DNA of 13,081 bases, taken from Opitutaceae bacterium. Its GTDB lineage: Bacteria; Verrucomicrobiota; Verrucomicrobiae; Opitutales; Opitutaceae. Each line of letters starts with the position of its first letter. Position 1 is the first letter of the stretch. Positions 7,010 through 13,057 of this stretch are shown one piece after another. The notes under the pieces are model-generated. The model was not told the origin of the DNA. It saw only the letters and a program-made list of their open reading frames with translations, and did no database searches. The stretch spans positions 1 through 13,081 of the forward strand of contig JAISAX010000066.1 of NCBI GenBank assembly GCA_031266495.1, given 5' to 3'. Made by a program: the position numbers and the translations under genes.

Positions 7010-7849
7010 ATGAAAACACCAACATCCGCGAGCGTCTTTGCCGCCCTCGCTTCAATCGCCATCATGGCCGGTTGCATACAAACCGCGTCCGCCGCCACCA
7101 CGATCAACTTCGCCAGCGGAGCCGATGTCACCACGGCGTTCCCGACCACCTTTTTTGATGTGACGGCCGACAAGAGCTCCGCCTCGCTCGGTTACGACCC
7201 GGGCCACGGCGGTCGCCTCAATTTGTCGGCCAGTTCCGGCACCGGGGCCTCTGCCGTTGCCAACGTCTTCAGTGGCGCCTCGCTTTCCGGCCAGCTCGAT
7301 CTTTTCGGGAACGGCAGCCTTACCATTCGCTTCGACGACGTGGCCATGGTGCTCACCGGAGGCGGCACGGCCAATTCGTTCAGCTTTGGTATCGCTCACA
7401 GAGATACGCAAAGCCTTACCAGCAGTCTCACGCAAAGGATTTGTTTCAGGATAAACCGCTCCGGCACGAAAGTGGAGCTGCTCAGCCAAGGCACGGTGCT
7501 GGCGACATGGACGTTTGGGGCCGGTGTTTATTCAAACCTTGAATACGCCTCGTTCACGCTCACATCCACGACATGGTCAGCCACAGTGGTATCCGCGACC
7601 GAAAGCGACGAGTCGGGAACCAGGAGCGGCATTTTTGCGACGGCATTGGACCCAAGCGCATGGACCGGCTTCTACATCGGACTTCAGGCCACGCCCGGCT
7701 CCTCGACCGCCAGCCGTGTCACCGACGGCTACATCGGCTCGATCACAATCGGCGCCATCCCCGAACCCGCCACCGCCGGCCTTTTTCTCGCGGGATTCGC
7801 CGGGCTTGTCGTTTCCGCTCTGCTCGTGAAGCGTCGCTGCGCCAGGTAA
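7010..7849 (+). CDS. PEP-CTERM sorting domain-containing protein 2
   Basis: Predicted secreted protein of 279 aa. The N-terminal signal peptide is about 29 residues (hydrophobic segment VFAALASIAIMAG, then CIQTASAA). The central part is rich in Ser, Thr, Ala and Gly and predicted to be beta-rich; it includes FSFGIAHRDTQSLTSSLTQR and WTGFYIGLQATPGSSTASRV, suggestive of a concanavalin-like beta sandwich, but I cannot confirm a domain. The C-terminus has the sorting signal: IPEPATA, a hydrophobic helix (GLFLAGFAGLVVSALLV) and the basic tail KRRCAR. A lipobox reading around Cys22 (MAGC) is possible, but PEP-CTERM export via the Sec signal seems more likely. No Shine-Dalgarno sequence precedes the ATG. 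The gene is followed by a MITE-like repeat beginning 19 nt after the stop. Confidence 0.86.
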   Translation: MKTPTSASVFAALASIAIMAGCIQTASAATTINFASGADVTTAFPTTFFDVTADKSSASLGYDPGHGGRLNLSASSGTGASAVANVFSGASLSGQLDLFGNGSLTIRFDDVAMVLTGGGTANSFSFGIAHRDTQSLTSSLTQRICFRINRSGTKVELLSQGTVLATWTFGAGVYSNLEYASFTLTSTTWSATVVSATESDESGTRSGIFATALDPSAWTGFYIGLQATPGSSTASRVTDGYIGSITIGAIPEPATAGLFLAGFAGLVVSALLVKRRCAR

Positions 7850-7868
7850 GGAATGCATATGAAAATCC

Positions 7869-8003
7869 GATGTTACGCGGAGGGCGTTTTTGTAGGGGCG
7901 CACTTCACGTGCGCCCGCCATATGATTTGCCGGATTTGCAGAGGCACGCTCAACGGGCGTACGGCCCAGTGCGCCTCTACAAAAACGATGTCTACGTAAC
8001 ATC
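7869..8003. mobile_element. MITE-like element, 135 bp, with 35-bp imperfect terminal inverted repeats
   Basis: The left end (7869-7903) and the reverse complement of the right end (7969-8003) align without gaps. Both start GATGTTACG and share GTTTTTGTAG at the same offset, followed by GGGCGCAC or AGGCGCAC, with differences mainly in the seven bases after the first ten. Inside is a hairpin GGGCGCAC-TTCAC-GTGCGCCC (7896-7916). There is no room for a transposase, so it would be a non-autonomous element. The same ends are found at 1356 and 10444. Confidence 0.72.
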
Positions 8004-8069
8004 AGCGCGTAACTTCAGTTATTCAGCGTTCACCGTTAACTGTTGTTTTGTTTATTGTCCGGCGCGAAG

Positions 8070-8084
8070 CCCCCCCCCCCCCCC
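8070..8084 (+). repeat. C15 tract upstream of PEP-CTERM gene 3
   Basis: Fifteen C on the plus (coding) strand, 66 nt before the earliest possible ATG (8151) and about 270 nt before the preferred one (8355). Confidence 0.88.
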
Positions 8085-8094
8085 GCGCGTGCCC

Positions 8095-8114
8095 GGACGG
8101 GAATGTCCCCGTCC
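8095..8114. other. Small hairpin after the C15 tract
   Basis: GGACGGG (8095-8101) and CCCGTCC (8108-8114) form a 7-bp stem with a 6-nt loop. No T-run follows directly, so a classic intrinsic terminator is not supported. It may shape the 5' leader. Confidence 0.45.
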
Positions 8115-8354
8115 TGTCCTGTTTCGCCATTTATCCCGTAACTTGATCCTATGCACTTTCGTGCTCCGGCCAAGGTCGCTTATGGCCACCGGTTTCGGAC
8201 GTCAACTCCCTGTATTTTAGCGAGTTCCGCAGGACGGCTCGACATCGCTCTCCGGTTGTCAGGCGGACGGTTTCCGGTAAAAACCGGGGCCGGTCCGGAG
8301 GTCATGGTATTATCCGGCTCTCACATTCCCGAAGACAACAAATCCCGAACAGAC

Positions 8355-10148
8355 ATGACCCGATACAGCCGCCGCAGCCACTCCGTATCCAATATCCGGA
8401 ACATGGATACGATTCCGGACGCCGGACAAAAACCGGCCTCTGCCAATACCGCCACCGCCACCACCGGAGAGATTTTTGACAGATCACCCGGGAAGGCCGG
8501 TATAGCCTGTCATTGGGCAAAAACCATACTCGTCGCGACCCTCGCCGCTTTCGTCCCTGCCGGGCTTTTCGCCATCAACTATACGGACACGCAAACGGCA
8601 TCCGGCTCCACGCTCACGCTTCAGGCTGGCGACACCGTCAGCGTGGCAGGCGCACGCGCCCTGTATGCGAACAGCGGCGGCTCCATCGTTGTCAACCCGG
8701 TCGGCGACGTCGGCGGCATCACGGTTTCCTCGACCGCCACATCCGTGGCAACCGTTCAGCTTGGCGGTGACGGCAGCAGCATGGACCTGGGCAACGGTTC
8801 CCTCATCAACACGAATTACCGCGGAGTGGTGGGCAGTGCCAATACCTCGTTTACAGCGACGGCTCTTCAGGTTGTTGGCGGTTCCGAGGCCTCCCCGATT
8901 TCGTTTTCCGGCACTGTCCGGGGGCTCCACGCGACAGGAGATGATGGCCAGATGTATCTCGGATCAAACACCAGAGTCACCCTGTATGCCGACAGCATGG
9001 CCACGCCAGTAGGGATGCAGGCGGGAAATTCCAGCACTGTTGAAGCAACGGATTCATTAAAGGTCACAATCATTGAAAACCGCGAAGGGCCGCGCATGGA
9101 GAGCTATGCAATTACGGCGACATCCGGAGGCACACTGAACACTGGAACCAACACGCGACTCCGTCACCTGGCCGGAACGGGAGCATATGCGGGGTCCGGA
9201 GGAACCATTTCTATCGGCGCAGGCGCCTTGGTCGAGGCATGGTTCGCACTATGGGCATCCGGTGGACAAATCTCGACGGCGGACGGCGAGTTTCGTGGTG
9301 TGGGCGAGGGAGGAACTGGCGTCAATGTGGGGAACGGTGGGATGGTAACTACATCAAAGTCTGATATTTATGGAGAATTGAATGCCATACAAATCCAGAA
9401 TTCCACGGATAACAGCCCGGATGTATCGGCTCCAGGTGCCATTACGATTTCCGGCGGCACGCTCCGGTCGCACGCGGGAGCGCTGATTTCAAGTTCGATT
9501 CGGACGGGGGCGAACGCCACCAACATGACGGTGACCATCCGGGACGGAGCGCAAGGGGCCAGCGACACGGGGATTTTTTACGAATCGCTGGCGGCGGAAA
9601 ACATCGGCTCGGTTGCGGAGATTTACGTGGAGGGCGCGAAGACGCGGGTGTCGGGCGCATTTCGCGGAGGCGAGAATGTGGCGTCCACATTCTCGATCAC
9701 GGACGCCACCTGGACCAGCCAGGGCGCGTCGGCCATGGACACGCTGATCCTGGACAACGCGAACCTCGCGTTCACGCTCGATGCGATTGGCGACGCCATC
9801 ACCGCGTCCAGCCTGACCCTCAAGGGCGCCAGCGATGTGACGGTGGATTTCAACAACGCGTTCCTCGCGCAAGTCGTGGCCGAACACGCGGGCACGCTGG
9901 AAAATTTCGACGTCGCCGCGCTGATTTCCGGCTCCACGATCGGGGAGGGGGACAGCACCGGGACGCTGGGCTACACGCTGCTCACGCAAAACGCGGACGG
10001 TTCGACGTGGCAGGCGATTTCGAAGGGCGGGAATCTGTATGACATTGTTGTGCTGAACGTCGTGCCCGAGCCGGCGGCAGTTGCGTTGGCGGGCGGATTG
10101 CTGGTGCTGGCGGGCGCGTTTGTCCTGCGCAGCCGCCAGCGCGCGTAG
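8355..10148 (+). CDS. PEP-CTERM protein 3, large adhesin/autotransporter-passenger-like beta-helix protein
   Basis: From the chosen start, 597 aa (665 aa if ATG 8151 is used). A long polar N-terminal extension of about 55 residues precedes the hydrophobic signal core TILVATLAAFVPAGLFA. The mature region (NYTDTQTASGSTLTLQAGD onward) is built of short beta-strand-like repeats rich in Gly, Ser, Thr, Ala and Asn, such as GTISIGAGALVEAW, GAITISGGTLRSHAG and ATWTSQGASAMDTLILDNANL. This style is seen in autotransporter passenger and pectin-lyase-fold proteins. There is no C-terminal beta-barrel; instead it ends with VPEPAAVAL, a hydrophobic helix and the tail RSRQRA, so exosortase-type sorting is predicted. 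The N-terminal extension might be an extended signal peptide or may mean the true start is 8403. Probably a surface adhesin or matrix protein. The stop is 3 nt from a long hairpin element. Confidence 0.82.
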   Translation: MTRYSRRSHSVSNIRNMDTIPDAGQKPASANTATATTGEIFDRSPGKAGIACHWAKTILVATLAAFVPAGLFAINYTDTQTASGSTLTLQAGDTVSVAGARALYANSGGSIVVNPVGDVGGITVSSTATSVATVQLGGDGSSMDLGNGSLINTNYRGVVGSANTSFTATALQVVGGSEASPISFSGTVRGLHATGDDGQMYLGSNTRVTLYADSMATPVGMQAGNSSTVEATDSLKVTIIENREGPRMESYAITATSGGTLNTGTNTRLRHLAGTGAYAGSGGTISIGAGALVEAWFALWASGGQISTADGEFRGVGEGGTGVNVGNGGMVTTSKSDIYGELNAIQIQNSTDNSPDVSAPGAITISGGTLRSHAGALISSSIRTGANATNMTVTIRDGAQGASDTGIFYESLAAENIGSVAEIYVEGAKTRVSGAFRGGENVASTFSITDATWTSQGASAMDTLILDNANLAFTLDAIGDAITASSLTLKGASDVTVDFNNAFLAQVVAEHAGTLENFDVAALISGSTIGEGDSTGTLGYTLLTQNADGSTWQAISKGGNLYDIVVLNVVPEPAAVALAGGLLVLAGAFVLRSRQRA

Positions 10149-10151
10149 CGT

Positions 10152-10323
10152 CAGTCAGGAACCGTAAGGAAAAAGAAACAGAGCGAAGATGCGCCGGGAT
10201 TGAAGAGGGAGCCAAGGAGCTGACTCGGGAGTTTACCGAGGTAAATGACCGGGTCAGCGACACCGGCTCGCTCTTCAAGACCAGGCAAATTCGTACTGTT
10301 TCTTTCCTTACGGTTCCTTACTG
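10152..10323. mobile_element. 172-bp long nested hairpin element (MITE-like or structured RNA)
   Basis: The outer arms, 10152-10181 and 10296-10323, share GGAACCGTAAGGAAA and AGAAACAG in inverted orientation with a 2-base length difference. Nested inside are 10200-10213 with 10265-10278 (one mismatch in 14), 10219-10228 with 10249-10258 (one mismatch in 10) and TTTACC/GGTAAA (10232-10237 with 10240-10245) around a GA loop. The whole element can fold as one near-continuous hairpin. It starts 3 nt after the PEP-CTERM gene 3 stop and ends next to another hairpin element. It does not end in a T-run, so simple terminator function is not evident. Confidence 0.7.
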
Positions 10324-10326
10324 GCT

Positions 10327-10444
10327 GAAAGTTACGCGGATCGACCGTAGCGGGCTTCGCTTGCGAATCCCGCCGCACGTTGGGTGAGCCATTTGCAGGG
10401 GCGTCGCAAGCGACGCCCCTGCAAAAACGTGTCTGCGTAACATC
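10327..10444. mobile_element. MITE-like element, copy 3, abutting the fic stop codon
   Basis: The right end (10410-10444), reverse complemented, begins GATGTTACGC and continues into GTTTTTGCAGGGGCGTCGC. It thus closely matches both ends of the element at 7869-8003. The left end is degenerate (GTTACGC at 10331-10337). Inside are a hairpin GCGGGCTTCGC/GCGAATCCCGC with one mismatch (10350-10373), shared with copy 1, and a perfect palindrome with 16-bp arms and an AA loop (10392-10425). The last two bases overlap the fic stop codon. Confidence 0.68.
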
Positions 10445-11633
10445 AGTTAACAGGATACGGCTCGATGTCATTATCGTCCTGCGTGAGCAGGCGCATGAGT
10501 TTCGGGTGAATGAAGAGTTTTTCGCGTCCGGTGACTTTTTCCTCAAGCACGCCGATTCCGACAAGCGCTTTCAGGTGACGCGAGGCGGCCTGGCGAGCAA
10601 CGATGTCGCGCTCGGCAAGATTCTGGATGCGGCAGTAGGGAAGCTCGAAGATCGCCTCGACAAGTTCACGGCTGTAAATCTTGGGCGCGGCGCGGCGGAC
10701 ATGCCAGATGGTATTCGTTTGCAGGATACGCATGGCGGCGATTTTTTGTACGGTCCAGCGGGCCGTCTCCTTGATGCCGCGCAGCATGAAGAGCAACCAT
10801 TCCTCCCATGCGTTTTCCTGCGTCACCTTGAGGAGGAGACTGTAATAATCGGCTTTGTGCGCGATGATGTGACGGCTGAGATACAGGATCGGCAGCGTGA
10901 GGAGATTTTCCTGGATAAGGAAGAGGCTGTTGAGGATGCGTCCGGTGCGGCCGTTGCCATCGGTGAAGGGGTGGATGGCCTCGAACTGGTAATGCGCCAC
11001 CGCCATGCGGACGAGGGGATCGAGGCCGGAGCGGGTGGTGTCGTGGAGGAAATTTCCCCAATTGGCCAAGAGTTCACGCAGGTGGTCTTCGCCGGCCGGA
11101 GGCGTGTAAATGATGGCGCCGGTTGCGCTGTTGCCGAGAGCGGTGCCGGGCACGCGGCGCACGGTCATGGCAATGCCCTTGATCTCGCTGCAAACGCGTT
11201 CCGCCGTCCGGGTGCTGAGCGGGTGGGTGGAGAGGGTCCGGTAGCCTTCGAGCAGCGAATGGCTGTAGCGCAGGGCTTCGCGAGTCGCGGGATCGGCCTG
11301 TTCGTCGGTCTGGCGATACTGGAAGAGGCGGTCGGTGGTGGTGACGATGTTCTCGATTTCCGAACTGGCCCGGGCTTCCAGCATGGGCAGGGTGTTGATC
11401 AGGATGCCCTGGTTCGGGATGAGTTCGGCGGCTTGCTTGAGTTCGGCCACGGCGGCGCGGGCCGTGATGCATTGCTTGAGCACGGCGCGGGTTTCCAGTT
11501 CCACCGGCGCGGGCGGCGGCAGCAAGGGAATATCATTGTAAGGAATATCCGGATACCAGCCCGCTTTCCTGATATTTTTGGCGACGGAGCGTGGCACGGA
11601 GGACGTGGCGCGTTTTTTTGATTTCTGCGACAT
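10443..11633 (-). CDS. Fic family protein (AMP transferase) with N-terminal Fic_N and C-terminal winged helix
   Basis: A 396-aa cytoplasmic protein. The Fic core motif HPFTDGNGRTGR is complete (residues 221-232, catalytic His221). A flap-like segment TGAIIYTPPAGEDHL is at 171-185. The inhibitory motif S-x3-E-N is at 90-95 (SSEIEN), as in class II Fic proteins where the helix precedes the core. The N-terminal region (about 30-110) matches the Fic_N style, and residues about 320-383 look like a winged helix (SRHLKALVGIGVLEE). Known relatives transfer AMP to target hydroxyls and are held inactive by the SxxxEN/G helix; targets here are unknown. ATG at 11633 gives the usual N-terminus, whereas the frame open to 11753 reads only repeat DNA. 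That ATG lies inside a repeat array. The stop overlaps a MITE-like element by 2 bp. There is no Shine-Dalgarno sequence; a leaderless message is possible. Confidence 0.93.
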   Translation of the reverse strand: MSQKSKKRATSSVPRSVAKNIRKAGWYPDIPYNDIPLLPPPAPVELETRAVLKQCITARAAVAELKQAAELIPNQGILINTLPMLEARASSEIENIVTTTDRLFQYRQTDEQADPATREALRYSHSLLEGYRTLSTHPLSTRTAERVCSEIKGIAMTVRRVPGTALGNSATGAIIYTPPAGEDHLRELLANWGNFLHDTTRSGLDPLVRMAVAHYQFEAIHPFTDGNGRTGRILNSLFLIQENLLTLPILYLSRHIIAHKADYYSLLLKVTQENAWEEWLLFMLRGIKETARWTVQKIAAMRILQTNTIWHVRRAAPKIYSRELVEAIFELPYCRIQNLAERDIVARQAASRHLKALVGIGVLEEKVTGREKLFIHPKLMRLLTQDDNDIEPYPVN

Positions 11634-11776
11634 GTCAGGACGATATGTCGCCGCCGGGAACACGTCAAGGCGACGTGTCGCATTTTTCGGATTTTTGCGA
11701 CACGTCAGGCAAACATGTCGCTGGCGGCGACATATCCGGGAAACATGTCGCAAATTTCACAATTTTGCGACATGTC
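11612..11776. repeat. Array of alternating inverted 10-mers, 70-bp super-period
   Basis: The 10-mer GCGACATGTC (F) and its reverse complement (R) alternate. F starts at 11627, 11657, 11697, 11727 and 11767; R starts at 11642, 11672, 11712 and 11742. F and R are 15 bp apart start to start, leaving 5-bp spacers. After every F-R-F-R block comes a 15-bp A/T-rich spacer (11612-11626, 11682-11696, 11752-11766), giving an exact 70-bp period (11627, 11697, 11767). There are two full units and one partial unit. Some copies vary at the ACATGT core (ACACGT, ACATAT) and F at 11657 is the weakest. A near match to R (GACGTGGCGC, 11602-11611) may extend it further. The array occupies the fic 5' region and the first fic codons. 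Confidence 0.85.
11640..11668 (-). promoter_or_regulatory. Possible fic promoter within the repeat array
   Basis: On the minus strand, TTGACG (11668-11663) is followed after 17 bp by TATCGT (11645-11640). The fic ATG is only 6 nt beyond, so transcription from it would give a leaderless or nearly leaderless message, which agrees with the lack of a Shine-Dalgarno sequence. The -10 match is weak. A perfect TTGACA also occurs in the next repeat unit (11778-11773), but without a good -10 at 16-18 bp. Confidence 0.3.
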
Positions 11777-11924
11777 AAGGGTGAGAGCTTGATCTTCAAA
11801 CGATTACGAATCTGGCAGGCGACGTTCCCGCAGGGAAAGCTTCGACTTCACGCCACGACCCGCCGATGGTGACGAGTGTTGTTCACCGGAAGCACATGGT
11901 CATGCGCAGGCCGGAAGGGGGGGG
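11777..11924. other. Short intergenic stretch between the repeat array and the beta-helix gene
   Basis: No gene seen. This stretch lies upstream of fic and downstream of the beta-helix gene, both on the minus strand. Its last eight bases are G (11917-11924) and directly abut the stop codon of the beta-helix gene. No clear terminator hairpin is evident. Confidence 0.4.
11917..11924 (-). repeat. C8 tract (coding strand) directly after the beta-helix gene stop codon
   Basis: Eight G on the plus strand, contiguous with the stop codon (11925-11927) of the minus-strand beta-helix gene. Being 3' of that gene, it is an exception to the pattern of tracts preceding genes for exported proteins. Confidence 0.75.
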
Positions 11925-13022
11925 TTATGGTTTGGGGGCGAAGGGAGAAGGTTCAGGCGCACAGATGATATCGGCGCCGGAGAGGGCGGAATGGGCCGGC
12001 GCGCGAGCTTGGCCCCCGAGGGTGGCGATGGCACCGAAACCGGCGGATTCCTTGTAGGTGAGCCAAAGGCGGGAGGTGTGGGCAATCCGGTAGATGGCGA
12101 TGCGGCGACCACGCAGGACGCCGTCTTGTTCGATGTGGAGCTGGCGCATGCCACTGGACCAGACGCGGATGTCGTCGGCTTCGACGGAGGCCTCGCGGAG
12201 GGCAAGACCCATGCCAAGATTTTGGAAAATATCCACGTTACGGATACGCATGACGGATTTCCGGATGTTGTAGATACCGTTGTCGTTTCCGTAAAAACGC
12301 CCTTCACGGATTTCGCAACGGATGTCGTCGTGGGCGGAGAATCCTTCGTCGAGGTTGTCGCAGCCGGTAATGTTTTCGAAGACGAGGTTTTGTCCGGCGC
12401 CGTGAAGATTGAAACCGTCGTTGAGAGAGCCGCTGGCAACGATGTTGCGGTAGCGGTGGTGGGACGCGTCCTGAATACGGACGGCAAAAGCGCGGGCAGA
12501 GATTTCCCAATCCTGGTCGTTGGTGGCGGGATCGGTTAACGTGAGCGTTCTTTGTGTGGCATCCCAAACTACGGAGCTGGCGAAGCGGCGAGTGGCGGCG
12601 TCTTCGGGAATGCGGCGACCGCGATGACGGAGTACGAAGGGATAGGGCACGGTGACATCGGCAACGCGGTGGCCGGTCGTTGTCGCGTTGGTGGCGGGAT
12701 GGAAGACGAGCGGGGTGAAGCCGGTGATTTCGTTGCCATTGCCTTCGATGGTAATGGGAGCGTCGGCCGTGCCGGAGGTGCGGATGAAGAGTTCTTCGCG
12801 GTAGGGGCCGCTGCCGGGCGCAATCCAGATCACGTCGCCGGGTCGGACACGGACGGCGGCCTCCCGGAGCGTGGCAAAAGCGGAGGTGTCGTTCGTATCG
12901 GTTGCGGGGCGCGCATCCACGAGCAGCCAGCGTCCGGCGGGAGATGACGGATGGGGAGCTGCATCCGGGATGGCCTGGAATGCAGCCAGAAACGGGAGCA
13001 CAAACAGGAGATGGCGGCGCAT
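11925..13022 (-). CDS. Secreted right-handed parallel beta-helix repeat protein
   Basis: A 365-aa protein with signal peptide MRRHLLFVLPFLAAFQAIPDA. The early mature part (LREAAVRVRPGDVIWIAPGSGPYREELFI) is the typical opening of pectate-lyase-fold proteins, followed by ITIEGNGNEITGF. The centre (about residues 175-310) has stacked short strands such as YRNIVASGSLNDGFNL, GAGQNLVFENITGC, YGNDNGIYNIRKSVMRIRNVDI and LGMGLALREASVEADDIRV. These predict a parallel beta-helix, as in polysaccharide lyases and related carbohydrate-binding proteins. I cannot identify catalytic residues with certainty, so enzyme activity (uronan lyase, epimerase or hydrolase) is only possible. The frame is open to a TTG at 13043, but ATG 13022 puts the signal peptide at the very N-terminus. 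There is no PEP-CTERM tail. A 21-base C tract (coding strand) lies 35 nt upstream, and a C8 run follows the stop codon directly. Confidence 0.82.
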   Translation of the reverse strand: MRRHLLFVLPFLAAFQAIPDAAPHPSSPAGRWLLVDARPATDTNDTSAFATLREAAVRVRPGDVIWIAPGSGPYREELFIRTSGTADAPITIEGNGNEITGFTPLVFHPATNATTTGHRVADVTVPYPFVLRHRGRRIPEDAATRRFASSVVWDATQRTLTLTDPATNDQDWEISARAFAVRIQDASHHRYRNIVASGSLNDGFNLHGAGQNLVFENITGCDNLDEGFSAHDDIRCEIREGRFYGNDNGIYNIRKSVMRIRNVDIFQNLGMGLALREASVEADDIRVWSSGMRQLHIEQDGVLRGRRIAIYRIAHTSRLWLTYKESAGFGAIATLGGQARAPAHSALSGADIICAPEPSPFAPKP

Positions 13023-13057
13023 GGTGCAGTGAGTGGCGCGCAACGGATGGCTGCGAT

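Larger units (their letters stand above)
7850..8354. other. Gene-free region between PEP-CTERM genes 2 and 3
   Basis: It contains a 135-bp MITE-like element (7869-8003), a C15 tract (8070-8084) and a short hairpin (8095-8114). The reading frame of the next gene is open back to 8151, but residues before 8355 lack any recognisable feature. I see no other gene here. Confidence 0.5.

Noticed and set aside
6150..7055. Minus-strand open frame (301 codons) opposite the dehydrogenase gene
   Set aside because: Shadow frame; the plus-strand dehydrogenase has the full catalytic set.
10392..10425. Intrinsic terminator for fic or the adhesin gene
   Set aside because: The palindrome is perfect and strong, but on the plus strand it is followed by A and on the minus strand by ATGGC, so there is no T-run in either direction. 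It also belongs to a repeated element.
10380..11621. Plus-strand open frame (413 codons) opposite fic
   Set aside because: The Fic motif and winged helix are unambiguous on the minus strand; the opposite frame starts in a MITE-like repeat and shows no family features.
11634..11753. N-terminal extension of Fic upstream of 11633
   Set aside because: It reads only the repeat array, giving a Cys/Arg-rich sequence unlike any Fic N-terminus.
11612..11776. CRISPR array
   Set aside because: The repeats are 10-mers in alternating orientation with 5-bp or 15-bp spacers. CRISPR arrays have direct repeats of about 23-50 bp and unique spacers of similar length, and no cas gene is present.
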